A DNA stretch of 64,000 bases from Ornithinibacter aureus (GTDB taxonomy: Bacteria > Actinomycetota > Actinomycetes > Actinomycetales > Dermatophilaceae). The stretch spans positions 372,001-436,000 of the forward strand of contig NZ_VMSB01000001.1 of NCBI RefSeq assembly GCF_009858245.1, read 5' to 3'. The notes under the pieces were generated by a model, which was not told where the DNA came from, made no database searches, and saw only the letters and a list, made by a program, of their open reading frames with translations. The stretch's first letter is position 1; every line of letters begins with the position of its first letter. A program made the position numbers and the translations under genes. Positions 29,737 through 39,720 of this stretch are shown piece after piece.

Positions 29737-32409
29737 GTGAAGCTTCTCCTCCTCGACGGACACTCGCTGGCCTACCGTGCGTTCTTCGCCCTGCCCGCGG
29801 AGAACTTCTCCACGAGCACCGGGCAGCACACCAATGCCGTGTACGGCTTCACGTCGATGCTCATCAACGTGCTGCGCGACGAGGCCCCCACGCACGTCGG
29901 GGTGGCGTTCGACGTCTCCCGCAGGACGTTCCGCGCAGCCGAGTACCCGGAGTACAAGGCGGGGCGCTCGGCGACCCCGACCGAGTTCTCGGGGCAGATC
30001 CCGCTGCTGCACGAGGTGCTCGACGCGCTGCGCATCAAGCACGTCGGCATCGAGGGGTACGAGGCCGACGACGTCATCGCCACGCTGACCCACCGGGCGG
30101 TGGAGCAGGGCCATGAGGTCGTCATCTGCACGGGTGACCGTGATGCGTTCCAGCTGGTCTCCGACAAGGTCACCCTGCTCTATCCGGTGCGGGGGGTGTC
30201 CGAGGTGTGGCGGATGGATCCGGCTGCCGTCGCCGAGAAGTACCTCGTGCCTCCAGAGCGCTACAGCGACCTCGCGGCGCTGGTCGGCGAGTCCAGCGAC
30301 AACCTGCCCGGGGTCCCGGGGGTGGGCCCGAAGACCGCGGCCAAGTGGCTCGGCCAGTACGGCGACCTTGCGGGAATCGTCGCCCACGTCGACGAGATCA
30401 AGGGCAAGGCCGGCGAGAACCTGCGGGCGCACCTCGACGGGGTGCTGCGCAACCGCCGGCTCAACAGGCTCGTCAACGACCTCGACCTGCCGCTCGGCAT
30501 CGATGACCTCCAGCGCGCGTCGTGGGACCGCGAGGAGGTACACCGGGTCTTCGACGGTCTGGAGTTCCGCGTCCTGCGCGACCGCCTCTTCGCCACCTTC
30601 GACGTCGAGGCCGACGAGGTCGAGGGCGGCTTCGAGCTCGAGGGCGAGATCGTGCACGCGGACGGGCTCCCGCTGCGGTTCGGCGACGGCGCCCACGGGC
30701 GCCAGGTGCCCCACGGAGTCGTCGTCACCGGCCACTACCGCGGCGGTTCGGGGGATGCCGGTGCCGTCGCCTTCGCGGGTGCCGACGGCGTCACCGGGTA
30801 CGTCGATCTCACCACCCTGACGCCGGAGCAGGACGAGGTCCTGGCGTCGTGGCTCGCCGACCCGACGGCGCCGAAGGTGCTGCACGACGCCAAGGAGCAG
30901 CTCCAGGCGTTGTCGACGCGGGGTCTGCCCCTGGCCGGCATCACCTCGGACACCGCGCTGGCGGCGTACCTCGTTCGCCCGGACCAGCGCTCGTACGACC
31001 TCGAGGACCTCGTCGTGCGCCACCTCGGCCGAGAGCTGAAGGCGCAGGAGGCCGCCGGTGACCAGGGCATGCTCGATTTCGCGCCCGACGACGACACCTC
31101 CGAACGGGAGGCCATGGTTCGCGCCCGCGCGGTGCTCGAGCTCTCCGAGGTGCTGGGGGAGCGGCTCGAGGAGACCGGTGGCACCGACCTGCTGCGCGAC
31201 CTCGAGCTACCGCTCGTCGACATTCTGGCGCGCATGGAGCGCACGGGCATCGCCGTCGACGAGGACGCTCTCACCGCGCTCGAGGCCGACTTCGCGGCGA
31301 AGATGCGTCAGGCGCAGCTGGACGCCTACGAGGCGATCGGTCGCTCGGACGTCAACCTCGGCAGCCCCAAGCAGCTCCAGGAGGTGCTGTTCGAGCAACT
31401 GGGCATGCCGAAGACCAAGCGCACCAAGACCGGCTACACCACCGATGCCGATGCGCTCGCCGACCTGTTCGCCAAGACCGAGCACCCGTTCCTCGAGGCG
31501 CTGCTGCGCCACCGCGACACCAGCCGCCTGCGGGTCACCGTCGAGGGGCTGATCAAGTCGGTGGCCCTCGACCGGCGCATCCACACCACCTACATCCAGA
31601 CCATCGCGGCCACCGGGCGGCTCAGCTCGACCGACCCGAACCTGCAGAACGTGCCGATCCGCACCGTGGAGGGACGCCGCATCCGCGACGTCTTCGTCGT
31701 CGGCGAGGGCTACGAGTCGCTGATGTCCGCCGACTACAGCCAGATCGAGATGCGGATCATGGCGCACCTCTCAGGCGACGAAGGGCTCATCGAGGCCTTC
31801 CGCACCGGTGAGGACCTCCACCGGTTCGTCGGTGCCCGGGTGTTCGGGGTCGAACCCGAAGACGTCACGGCGGCGATGCGCAGCAAGGTCAAGGCAATGA
31901 GCTACGGACTGGCCTACGGGCTGTCGGCGTTCGGGCTGTCGAAGCAGCTGAACATCTCCACGGGCGAGGCCCAGGGCCTCATGGACGAGTACTTCTCCCG
32001 GTTCGGCGGGGTGCGCGACTACCTGCGCGAAGTCGTCGTCGAGGCTCGCGCGACCGGCTACACCGCGACGATGCTCGGTCGGCGGCGCTACCTGCCCGAC
32101 CTGGTCAGCGACAACCGCCAACGTCGCGAGGGTGCCGAGCGGATGGCGCTCAACGCGCCGATCCAGGGGTCGGCCGCCGACATCATCAAGCTCGCGATGA
32201 AGGGTGTGGATGCCGCGCTGCGCAGCGAGGGGATGGCCTCACGCATCCTGCTCCAGGTGCACGACGAGCTCGTCCTCGAGGTGGCACCGGGGGAGCGCGA
32301 GGCCCTCGAGGCGCTCGTGCGCCGCGAGATGGGTGCTGCAGTGGCCATGGACGTGCCCCTCGACGTCAGCGTGGGGGTCGGCCGCTCCTGGCACGACGCC
32401 GCACACTGA
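29737..32409 (+). CDS. polA: DNA polymerase I
   Basis: The 890-residue protein has an N-terminal 5' nuclease (about 1-300, with YEADDVIAT, TGDRDAFQLV and the GVPGVGPKTA helix-hairpin-helix), a degenerate 3'-5' exonuclease-like domain (about 320-500) and the family A polymerase. Palm motif A, SADYSQIEMR, is near residue 664. The O-helix is RSKVKAMSYGLAYG and motif C is QVHDEL near 840. In the exonuclease region only DTALAAYLV is recognisable, so proofreading is probably absent, as in mycobacteria. GTG 29737 fits the leaderless promoter and the N-terminus VKLLLLDGHSLAYRAFFAL. Confidence 0.97.
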   Translation: MKLLLLDGHSLAYRAFFALPAENFSTSTGQHTNAVYGFTSMLINVLRDEAPTHVGVAFDVSRRTFRAAEYPEYKAGRSATPTEFSGQIPLLHEVLDALRIKHVGIEGYEADDVIATLTHRAVEQGHEVVICTGDRDAFQLVSDKVTLLYPVRGVSEVWRMDPAAVAEKYLVPPERYSDLAALVGESSDNLPGVPGVGPKTAAKWLGQYGDLAGIVAHVDEIKGKAGENLRAHLDGVLRNRRLNRLVNDLDLPLGIDDLQRASWDREEVHRVFDGLEFRVLRDRLFATFDVEADEVEGGFELEGEIVHADGLPLRFGDGAHGRQVPHGVVVTGHYRGGSGDAGAVAFAGADGVTGYVDLTTLTPEQDEVLASWLADPTAPKVLHDAKEQLQALSTRGLPLAGITSDTALAAYLVRPDQRSYDLEDLVVRHLGRELKAQEAAGDQGMLDFAPDDDTSEREAMVRARAVLELSEVLGERLEETGGTDLLRDLELPLVDILARMERTGIAVDEDALTALEADFAAKMRQAQLDAYEAIGRSDVNLGSPKQLQEVLFEQLGMPKTKRTKTGYTTDADALADLFAKTEHPFLEALLRHRDTSRLRVTVEGLIKSVALDRRIHTTYIQTIAATGRLSSTDPNLQNVPIRTVEGRRIRDVFVVGEGYESLMSADYSQIEMRIMAHLSGDEGLIEAFRTGEDLHRFVGARVFGVEPEDVTAAMRSKVKAMSYGLAYGLSAFGLSKQLNISTGEAQGLMDEYFSRFGGVRDYLREVVVEARATGYTATMLGRRRYLPDLVSDNRQRREGAERMALNAPIQGSAADIIKLAMKGVDAALRSEGMASRILLQVHDELVLEVAPGEREALEALVRREMGAAVAMDVPLDVSVGVGRSWHDAAH

Positions 32410-32456
32410 GCAGTGGGCCGGCCTCCAGGGCCTGTCTCGTCTGCGATACTTCCGCA

Positions 32457-32501
32457 ATGCCTGCCCGACCCTGCACCACGTTCCCGGTGGACGGCCGATG
32501 A
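32457..32501 (+). CDS. Possible leaderless leader peptide (14 aa)
   Basis: A GATACT box (32445-32450) lies 6 nt before ATG 32457. The 14-codon frame MPARPCTTFPVDGR ends in a TGA (32499-32501) that overlaps the ATG of the methyltransferase (32498-32500). This would load ribosomes on a leaderless transcript and pass them to the gene by reinitiation. The same design recurs at 51046. There is no homology support; this is read from arrangement only. Confidence 0.4.
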   Translation: MPARPCTTFPVDGR

Positions 32502-33289
32502 CGAGTGCCGCTGACTACTACCGGGGCAATGTCACCTGGGTCGGCTCCCTGGATCGCCGGCTGTCGTCACTGGTTGAGCTGACTGCGGCCCGGCGGCCGT
32601 CGCGCGTCCTGGACCTCGGCTGTGGGGAAGGCGTCCTGCTGGACGCGCTCGCCGCGCGGCTTCCTGCGAGCACCCAATTGGTGGGGATGGACGTCGTCCC
32701 ACCACCGGCGGCTGCCCCGTGGCGGGGTGTGACCGGGAACATCGCCGGGCACCTGCCGTTCGCCGACGACACCGTCGAGGTCGTCATCGCCGGGGAGGTG
32801 CTCGAACACGTGCCGCACCCCGACCTCATGCTCTCGGAGATCCGGCGCGTTCTGACCCCCTCAGGTGTCTTGCTGCTGTCAACCCCGAACATCGTCGGCT
32901 GGGCCAACCGCGTCCTCGTGCCGTTGGGCATCCAGCCCCTGTTCACCGAGACCTCCAGCGAAGTTCACCTGGGGCGGCGGTTCCGTGCCCTGGGGCAGGG
33001 CAACCAAGTTCAGGGGCACCTCAAGGTCTTCTCGCACCGGGCACTGCTCGAGATCATGGTGCGCACCGGTTTCACGGTCCAGCAGGTGCTCGGGATGCCG
33101 GGGGAGTTCCCCAAACCTGTCGATCGGGTCGACCGGCTGTGTGCTAGGTTCCCGTCGATCGCCTCCGATCTCCTCGTCGTGGCCGTGCCGGCAGATCGTG
33201 TGCCGGACTCACCCGCGCCGCGCAGGAAGGACAGCCGTCCGCCCTCGGCAGGCACCACGAATCCTCGAACCGCGGAGCCCCATGTCTGA
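32498..33289 (+). CDS. Class I SAM methyltransferase
   Basis: This 263-residue Rossmann-fold methyltransferase has SAM motif I VLDLGCGEG (about 37-45), an acidic motif II near GMDVVPPP and motif IV-like EVLEHVPHPDLML, followed by a Pro-rich C-terminal tail from about 230. It has no transmembrane segment. It is the first gene of the island after polA, and probably modifies a glycan, lipid carrier or sugar (context inference). ATG 32498 overlaps the leader-peptide stop, and the gene overlaps the following small membrane protein by 8 nt. Confidence 0.8.
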   Translation: MTSAADYYRGNVTWVGSLDRRLSSLVELTAARRPSRVLDLGCGEGVLLDALAARLPASTQLVGMDVVPPPAAAPWRGVTGNIAGHLPFADDTVEVVIAGEVLEHVPHPDLMLSEIRRVLTPSGVLLLSTPNIVGWANRVLVPLGIQPLFTETSSEVHLGRRFRALGQGNQVQGHLKVFSHRALLEIMVRTGFTVQQVLGMPGEFPKPVDRVDRLCARFPSIASDLLVVAVPADRVPDSPAPRRKDSRPPSAGTTNPRTAEPHV

Positions 33290-33641
33290 CACCGTTGACG
33301 ACCGACGCACCGTGGTGACCCTCTCGGTCGGGGCCCGCGTCGGCGCCACCATCGCGTTGCTGCTCCTCGTGGCGGCCGGTTACCTCTTCTGGTCACCGAT
33401 CCAGCTCTACCCCAGCGAGGGCTTCCCCATCATGTGTGGGAGCGGCGCGCGAATCCCGGGCGATGATCTGGGCGCGGTCGCCTGCGGCAAGGTCAACGAG
33501 ATCCGTCAGTGGCAGGCGGGAAGCCTTGCCGTCGCGGCCCTCGTCGTGGCCGCGGGTTCGCTCTACGCCTTCGGAACCCACCGCCGCGACGAGTCACTCA
33601 TCGGCACCGATGCTCCCGGCGAGGACGCTGCGCAGAACTGA
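33282..33641 (+). CDS. Small membrane protein with two helices
   Basis: This 119-residue protein has hydrophobic helices at about 22-41 and 88-105. The extracytoplasmic loop between them carries two cysteines (FPIMCGSGARI and GAVACGKVNE), which could form a disulphide. I recognise no family. ATG 33282 overlaps the methyltransferase end, so the two are coexpressed. It converges on the acyltransferase gene. Confidence 0.65.
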   Translation: MSDTVDDRRTVVTLSVGARVGATIALLLLVAAGYLFWSPIQLYPSEGFPIMCGSGARIPGDDLGAVACGKVNEIRQWQAGSLAVAALVVAAGSLYAFGTHRRDESLIGTDAPGEDAAQN

Positions 33642-33660
33642 CCTACCCCGCGGCACTGAC

Positions 33661-35631
33661 CTACCCCGCAGCGTCGACGATGGAGGGCCCCACACGCCGC
33701 CACACCAGGTCGGCACCCGGCGCGTTGAGGTGGAGACCGTCATCGCGCAGCGTGACACCGTCGATCTCGTTAGTGAAGCCGTCGGCGCACACCGTCGAAA
33801 ACAGATCCACCACACCGACCCCGGGTCGCTCGGCGGCATAGGCCCTGATGACGTCGTTGAGCCAGGACAGGCGTTGGGAATCGTTGGCGATCCTCGTGGT
33901 CTGGTTGGCGGCGTCGGCGCTGATCTGCATGCACACGACCGTCGCCACCGAGAAGTGACGAGCGTGCGGCGCGACCAGCTCACGCCGACGGTCCAGCTCG
34001 CGGTTGAGCCAGGCCCGGTACTCCGGCGTTCCGAAGGTGAGGACCTCACCGTCGACGCGACGATCGTACAGTTCCCCGAGGCCGAGCATGACGACGACGA
34101 CGTCCGGTTGCTCCCGCGCCACCTCCTGGGTCCACCTCGGTTCCCACTCGGCGCAGGCGGGGATGTTCGGCACCGTCTGCCCGTCCGTCTCCCTCTCCGG
34201 GAGCAACGTTCCGCACCCGAGCTGTGTGCTGCCGGTCACGGCGAGACCGTCAACCTGGTTCGCGTAGTGGTCACGCAGGCGGAACGCCTGGGAATCGCCG
34301 AGGAGGAACGCGGTGACGAGCCGGCCTTGGGCGTCGGGCACCGGGTTGGGGCGACCTGAGGCCTGCTCAGCCTCCCCAGCCCCCTGTGGCGCCGAGGCGC
34401 TGGCCACGACGGTTGCTGCCACGACCGCGGCCAGCGTGGCGCCCACGGCCCTCCTCCACTGGGTGCGGGTGAAGCGGGCTTGGAGACGTTGGGTGCGGAT
34501 CGGCTCCTCGACGAACACGAACGACAGGTACGCCAGCAGTCCTGTGACGGCGAACCGGACGGCGAGGAGCGCCGCCCCGTCGAGCCCGGTGCGCTCGTGG
34601 TTGAGGACGACGAAGACCGGCCAGTGCCACAGGTACAGGCCGTACGACAGCACACCCACGGCCACCATCGGTGCCCAGGACAGCCCGCGCGCCAACGCCG
34701 AGCGGGGGGCCGCGGTCACCGAGGCGATCACGACTGCCGACAGCACGGCGGCGAGGAAGAATCCGCCGCGGTACATCCACGGGGCGAGCTCACGGGCTGT
34801 CGCGACGAGAACGAGGACACCCCCGAGGGCGAGGACTCCGACCATGGACCGGGTGGGAAGGCGCACGAGGCGGCCACCGATCCTGCTGTACAGGGGCCTG
34901 GCCGGTGCGAGCAGCGATGGGGAGAGCGCGAGTGCCGCCCCCAGCAGCAGCGCCTGGGCACGGGTGTCCGTCCCGTAGTAGGCCCGGGAGGGGTCGGCCA
35001 GTGGATCGTGGAGGAACGCCATCAGGGCTGCCGACCCGATAGCTCCGGCCAGGAGCACGGTGCGCACGGCGCCAGCCCGAAGCCTCAGCCTCCCCAGCAT
35101 GGCCACGAGCAGCAGGGGGAAGAGGATGTAGAACTGCTCCTCGATCGCGAGCGACCACGTGTGCCGCAGCGCCGATGGTTCGACGAACTGTGCGAAGTAC
35201 GACTGCCCACTGATCATGAACCACCAGTTGGAGACGTACCCGAGGGTCGAGAGGGCGTCGCCGAGCAGCCGGGACTGTGGCTGAGGGGCGACGAAGCCAT
35301 AGACCGCCACGGCGAACACGACCACGAGCACGGCCGGCAGCAGCCGGCGGGCCCTTCGCACCCAGAAGGCGATGACGTCGATCCGACCGGTCCGACGCCA
35401 CTCCTTGACGAGGAGGGAGGTGATCAGGAACCCGGAGAGGACGAAGAAGACGTCGACTCCGAGGAATCCACCTGCCGCACACGACACGCCGCCGTGGTAG
35501 AGCATCACGACGATGACGGCAACCGCTCGAAGCCCGTCGAGGGCCGGTCGGTAGCCCAGGTGGGCCCCGCGTCCGGCGGGCCCTCGGGTGAGCGGCGGCG
35601 CGGGGGCGTCGGGGCGCGCTGTCACGAACAT
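33661..35631 (-). CDS. OatA-like acyltransferase with C-terminal SGNH domain
   Basis: The 656-residue protein combines an Acyltransferase_3 membrane domain (about 25-400; catalytic His46 in VVMLYHGG, DVFFVLSGFLI, SLAIEEQFY at 160-168) with an extracytoplasmic SGNH esterase/transferase domain (about 435-656; GDS 445-447 and DGLH 631-634). OatA-type enzymes move acetyl or other acyl groups across the membrane onto sugars, such as peptidoglycan or capsular glycan. ATG 35631 is the first start after the divergent gap with the AftD-like gene. In the island its likely acceptor is the island's own glycan. Confidence 0.88.
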   Translation of the reverse strand: MFVTARPDAPAPPLTRGPAGRGAHLGYRPALDGLRAVAVIVVMLYHGGVSCAAGGFLGVDVFFVLSGFLITSLLVKEWRRTGRIDVIAFWVRRARRLLPAVLVVVFAVAVYGFVAPQPQSRLLGDALSTLGYVSNWWFMISGQSYFAQFVEPSALRHTWSLAIEEQFYILFPLLLVAMLGRLRLRAGAVRTVLLAGAIGSAALMAFLHDPLADPSRAYYGTDTRAQALLLGAALALSPSLLAPARPLYSRIGGRLVRLPTRSMVGVLALGGVLVLVATARELAPWMYRGGFFLAAVLSAVVIASVTAAPRSALARGLSWAPMVAVGVLSYGLYLWHWPVFVVLNHERTGLDGAALLAVRFAVTGLLAYLSFVFVEEPIRTQRLQARFTRTQWRRAVGATLAAVVAATVVASASAPQGAGEAEQASGRPNPVPDAQGRLVTAFLLGDSQAFRLRDHYANQVDGLAVTGSTQLGCGTLLPERETDGQTVPNIPACAEWEPRWTQEVAREQPDVVVVMLGLGELYDRRVDGEVLTFGTPEYRAWLNRELDRRRELVAPHARHFSVATVVCMQISADAANQTTRIANDSQRLSWLNDVIRAYAAERPGVGVVDLFSTVCADGFTNEIDGVTLRDDGLHLNAPGADLVWRRVGPSIVDAAG

Positions 35632-35697
35632 CCTCCGCGTCGCCGGCCAAGGGGTGCGGCACAATGATGCGTCACGACTGCACGGGAAGGCTGGCTG

Positions 35698-38600
35698 GTG
35701 CTGAGGCGTTTTGGCGTGCCCGTGGTGCTCGCAACCATCTTGCTGCTCGTTCTCCTGCTCAACAAGGCCGGCGTGCTGGCTCCGGACATCAAGCCCGAAA
35801 TCTACATGGCGCCCTGGGGGGAGGCGGAGGCACTCAGCCGGGCGTGGCGTGAGAGTCCCAAGCTCGGCGAGCCGAACTTCAACGTCGGGCTGTTCCCGGT
35901 GGCGGCTCTGGTCGGCGTCATCCAGGAGTTCGGTGTGGGTGCAGACCTGTCCATGCGCCTGCTCCGCTTCGCCCTGCTCCTGCTCGGCGGATGGGGCGCG
36001 AGCCGGTTGTACGCCACGGTGGCCGGCACCCGGGCACGTCGGGTCGGTCACATCGCCGTCGCGCTCCTCTACGTGGCCAACCCCTACATGGTGACGGCAG
36101 GAGACTTCCTCGCGATCGTGCTCCCAGCCGCGATGTTGCCGTGGATGGTCCTGTTTCTGCTCAAGGCTGCGGTGGTCGGAGGCTGGCGCTACCCCGCGGC
36201 ATCCGCCCTGGCGTTCGCCGCCATGAGCGGGATGAACGTGGCGGTCATCCCGTTGATCCAGCTCCTGTGCCTGCCGGCCGTCCTCTGGTTCGCCCATCAC
36301 GGCCTCGGTGCTCGCTGGGGCATGGTGGGGGCCGCCTTCGCGAAGTGGCTGTTGCTCGTCGCGCTCCTGTCCGCCTACTGGCTCGTGCCGTCCGTGGCCG
36401 CGCTCGGCGCGGGGAGCCACGTGACCCAGTTCAGCGAGACCCTCGAGGGGATCGCCGCACCCTCGTCGTTCGCCGAGGTGGTGCGAGGTCTCGGGCTGTG
36501 GCCGCTCTACGGACGAGACGTGGACGGCCCGTGGCAGCCGGGCTTCACCTCGTACCTGGACAACCCGCTCGTGGTGGCGGCCAGCTTCCTGGGCCCGCTG
36601 CTCCTGGTCGTCTCGGCCCCGGTGGTTCGCGGACCCGGCCGCAGGTTCGCCCTGTTGCTGGCCATTCCCGCTGCGGTCCTCATGGTCGGTGTGCACACCG
36701 TGCAGAGCCCCTCACCGTTCGGGCACGCCCTGCTCTGGGCCTTCGAGAACGTGCCCGGTGCGGCCGCCTTCCGCACGACGAACAAGGTCGGCGCCGTGAT
36801 GATCCTCGGTGTCGCGATCCTCGGTGGGCTCGCCGCGCCGAGGATCCTGCGTCGCGTGCAGCAGGTCGCGCCCCGCCCGGTGATCGCGTCGGTGGCGGTG
36901 GCGGGCGTGGTGCTGTCGACGTGGCCAGCGTGGTCGGGTGGTGTCTACAGCCTCCCGCTGCCGGTTCCGGGCTACTGGGAGCAGGCGGCGCGCACCCTCG
37001 ACCGGGGGCCCGCCGACCAGAGGGTGTGGTTCGTCCCGGGGGTCGCCCAGCCGCAGTACTCGTGGAGTGAGGACCGTCCGGACGACCTCAACAACGCGGT
37101 CCTCGCCCGGCCGTCCTTCGTGCGCATCACCCTTCCCGAGTCCTCCCCGTACGGTGCCAGCCTGCTCGCAGCCGTCGACACCGGTTTGCAGGAGGGTTCG
37201 CTGGCCCCGGGGGTGCTGTCCGCGGCTGCCCGGTACCTCGGTGTGGGCGACGTGCTGGTGCGCAATGACGTCCGCTGGGACAAGGCTGGTGGTGCTCGGC
37301 CACTGGCAGTCGCCACGGACGTCGGCTCCGACCCGGGTTTGGTCTTCCGGGGCGCCGACGGTGCCCCGGGCGAAGGTCTCGTGCGCACACCTGGCCAACC
37401 CCCGCTCGAACTCCTGCTTCCGCCGCTCCAGCGTTACAAGGTGACCGACGCTCGCAGCCTCGTGCGCACGGAGACCGTCGACGGGGTGGTGCTCGTGGAT
37501 GGGGATGGGTGGTCGCTGGCGCCGATGGTCGGTGCAGGTCTGCTCCAGGGGCAACCGCCGTTCCTGCTGACCGAGGCTGTCGACGCGGCGACCCTCGAGA
37601 AGGCGCTGGGCCCCACGTCGAGGGTGGTCCTCACCGATACCAATCGTCGGCGTGAGGTCGTGCCGAACCGGCTCACCGGCGCCTATGGCCCGCTGGTGGC
37701 GGCGGACGCCGATCCCGGCCCCACCATCGCGCTCGGGGGTCCGGACCAGCAGACCGTCCTCCAGGTCGAGGGTGCGGACGTCACCGCCACTCTCGTGGGT
37801 CCGCGATTCGGTGTGAACCCGAGCACTGCAGCCGAGAACGCCGTCGACGGCGACCCGACGACGGCATGGACGTTCGGCGACTTCTCCCGCGCCGCGGGCC
37901 AGTCGATCACCGTGCGTTCCCCCAAGCCCGTGTCGGTCGAGCGCATCGACGTGGACGTCCCGCCGACACAGGGCCAACGCATAGTCGGGTTGCGTGTCGA
38001 GGCGGATGACGCGTCACAGGATGTTCGGGTGCCATCCGACGGGCGGGTGAGCGTGAACTTCCCCGGCCTGTCGGCAGAGCGAGTCACCATCACGGTCACC
38101 GAGGTCCAGGGCGAGGGCGACAACCCGGTGTCCATCGCCGACATCGGCATCCCCGACCTCCAGGCTCGGCGGGTGGCGCGGTTGCCGGTGACGACGGCAC
38201 GGGCTCTGGAGTCGCTGACGGGGCCGGCACGGTCCCGGCTCGCCGCGACCCCGGTCGACGTCGTCCTCACCCGGGTGTCGGGCGCAGCGGCCGTGGACGA
38301 CGACGAGGAGGCACGCCTGGACCGCGACTTCATGCTGCCGGTCGCGCGCGAGTATCGCGCGTACGGCCTGGTCCGGCCGGACCGAGGCGCACCGGATGCC
38401 GTGCTCGACGACCTTCACGGGGTGGCCGGTGACGTTGCCGTCACCTCGTCCTCGCGGGCGTTCGGTGATCCCCTCGTCCGAGGATCCAAGGCGTTCGACG
38501 ATGACCCCGACACCGGCTGGGTCCCGGGCAGGTCGATCGACGGGGAATGGCTCGAGGCCACGTTCCCGCAGGAGCGGACGGTGTCGAGGGTCGTCATCGA

Positions 38601-39720
38601 CCAACCGGCAGACGCGGCAGCCTGGGTCTCGACGGTCGACGTGATCGTGGACGGCCGTCGTGCGGCCACGGCTGACCTCACGCGGGGCCGGGTCGAGGTG
38701 GTGCTGCCGCCGACCCAGGCCACCACGGTGCGACTGGAGATCACCGGGCACGAGGGCGAGGGTTTCCCCAACATCAGTGAGGTTGACCTCGACGGGGCTC
38801 GCGTCACGAGTGCCCCCGCCGCCGAGCGCTGCGTCACGATCGGCACCGTGGACGGTGATCCGGTGCGGGTCAGGGTCGTGGGCGGTGGTGAGGGCGATGC
38901 CCAGCGACTCGTCGCAGGGTGCGACCCGCTGCGTCTCGGCCCGGGTGAGCACGCCCTGCGCAGCCTTCCCGGATGGACCACCGACTCGTTGGTGCTCCGC
39001 GACAGCATCGGGGAGTCAGCGGTGGCCGGATCGCCCGGCCCCTCGCTCACGGTCGATCGCAGGTCTGCGTCGTCCTACCGCATCGACGCGCCCCCGGCTC
39101 AGGCGCCCTACCTGCTCGTCGTGGGACAGAACGTGCACCCCGGGTGGCGCGCCACCATGGACGGTGAACCGATGGGCGCGCCGCTCGTGGTCGACGGGTA
39201 CGCCGTGGGGTGGTGGGTGGACGACCTCGACGGCCACGTGTTCGAGGTCGAGTACGCGCCTCAGGGCGTCTCCGACGTCGCGCTCGCGACCTCGGGCGCT
39301 GCTGTGCTGCTGGCGTCCGCACTGATCGTCCTTCCCCGACGCGTCACCGGGCCGGTGGCGCCGCTCGAACCGAGCGTGCCGACAACCCACCGGGCCGAGC
39401 GGCACGCGCGTCGTCGCGTCCCACCATGGGCGCGCTGGCTCATGGTGGTCCTTGGCTGCGGCGTGGTCGCCGGCCTGCCCGGGCTCGTCATCGGTGCCAC
39501 GGTGGGGGTCTGGCACCTGGTAGCGGACCCGTCGCCGCGAACCCTGCTGCGGCTGTCGGGGGTCGCCATGGGGCTGGCACCGGTGGCGTGGGTCGTCGGA
39601 AACCTCTCACGGTGGGGCGAGATCGGCCCGCAGCTGGTGCTGGGGAACCCGGCTCCCTCGCACCTGGTCGCGGCGGCGCTCATCCTGTTGGTCGTCGGTT
39701 CGTGGCGGGACGTCAGCTGA
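35698..39720 (+). CDS. AftD/DUF3367-like giant GT-C glycosyltransferase, copy 1
   Basis: The 1340-residue membrane protein has an N-terminal multi-helix GT-C part (about 1-430). The first extracytoplasmic loop is APDIKPEIYMAPWG, with the presumed catalytic Asp30. A long extracytoplasmic region follows with two discoidin-like carbohydrate-binding modules (about 693-817, TAAENAVDGDPTTAW, and about 912-1028, SKAFDDDPDTGW). A NVHPGWRATMDG motif near 1142 and C-terminal helices (about 1190-1340) complete it. AftD is the mycobacterial alpha-(1->3)-arabinofuranosyltransferase using a lipid-linked donor. Here the sugar is unknown, because no mycolate or arabinan genes are visible. GTG 35698; it ends 8 nt inside the convergent nucleotidyltransferase gene. 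Confidence 0.85.
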   Translation: MLRRFGVPVVLATILLLVLLLNKAGVLAPDIKPEIYMAPWGEAEALSRAWRESPKLGEPNFNVGLFPVAALVGVIQEFGVGADLSMRLLRFALLLLGGWGASRLYATVAGTRARRVGHIAVALLYVANPYMVTAGDFLAIVLPAAMLPWMVLFLLKAAVVGGWRYPAASALAFAAMSGMNVAVIPLIQLLCLPAVLWFAHHGLGARWGMVGAAFAKWLLLVALLSAYWLVPSVAALGAGSHVTQFSETLEGIAAPSSFAEVVRGLGLWPLYGRDVDGPWQPGFTSYLDNPLVVAASFLGPLLLVVSAPVVRGPGRRFALLLAIPAAVLMVGVHTVQSPSPFGHALLWAFENVPGAAAFRTTNKVGAVMILGVAILGGLAAPRILRRVQQVAPRPVIASVAVAGVVLSTWPAWSGGVYSLPLPVPGYWEQAARTLDRGPADQRVWFVPGVAQPQYSWSEDRPDDLNNAVLARPSFVRITLPESSPYGASLLAAVDTGLQEGSLAPGVLSAAARYLGVGDVLVRNDVRWDKAGGARPLAVATDVGSDPGLVFRGADGAPGEGLVRTPGQPPLELLLPPLQRYKVTDARSLVRTETVDGVVLVDGDGWSLAPMVGAGLLQGQPPFLLTEAVDAATLEKALGPTSRVVLTDTNRRREVVPNRLTGAYGPLVAADADPGPTIALGGPDQQTVLQVEGADVTATLVGPRFGVNPSTAAENAVDGDPTTAWTFGDFSRAAGQSITVRSPKPVSVERIDVDVPPTQGQRIVGLRVEADDASQDVRVPSDGRVSVNFPGLSAERVTITVTEVQGEGDNPVSIADIGIPDLQARRVARLPVTTARALESLTGPARSRLAATPVDVVLTRVSGAAAVDDDEEARLDRDFMLPVAREYRAYGLVRPDRGAPDAVLDDLHGVAGDVAVTSSSRAFGDPLVRGSKAFDDDPDTGWVPGRSIDGEWLEATFPQERTVSRVVIDQPADAAAWVSTVDVIVDGRRAATADLTRGRVEVVLPPTQATTVRLEITGHEGEGFPNISEVDLDGARVTSAPAAERCVTIGTVDGDPVRVRVVGGGEGDAQRLVAGCDPLRLGPGEHALRSLPGWTTDSLVLRDSIGESAVAGSPGPSLTVDRRSASSYRIDAPPAQAPYLLVVGQNVHPGWRATMDGEPMGAPLVVDGYAVGWWVDDLDGHVFEVEYAPQGVSDVALATSGAAVLLASALIVLPRRVTGPVAPLEPSVPTTHRAERHARRRVPPWARWLMVVLGCGVVAGLPGLVIGATVGVWHLVADPSPRTLLRLSGVAMGLAPVAWVVGNLSRWGEIGPQLVLGNPAPSHLVAAALILLVVGSWRDVS

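Noticed and set aside
35631-36696. Upstream extension of the SGNH acyltransferase frame through the AftD-like gene
   Set aside because: The acyltransferase N-terminus lies just after ATG 35631; the extension is the shadow of the AftD-like N-terminus on the other strand.
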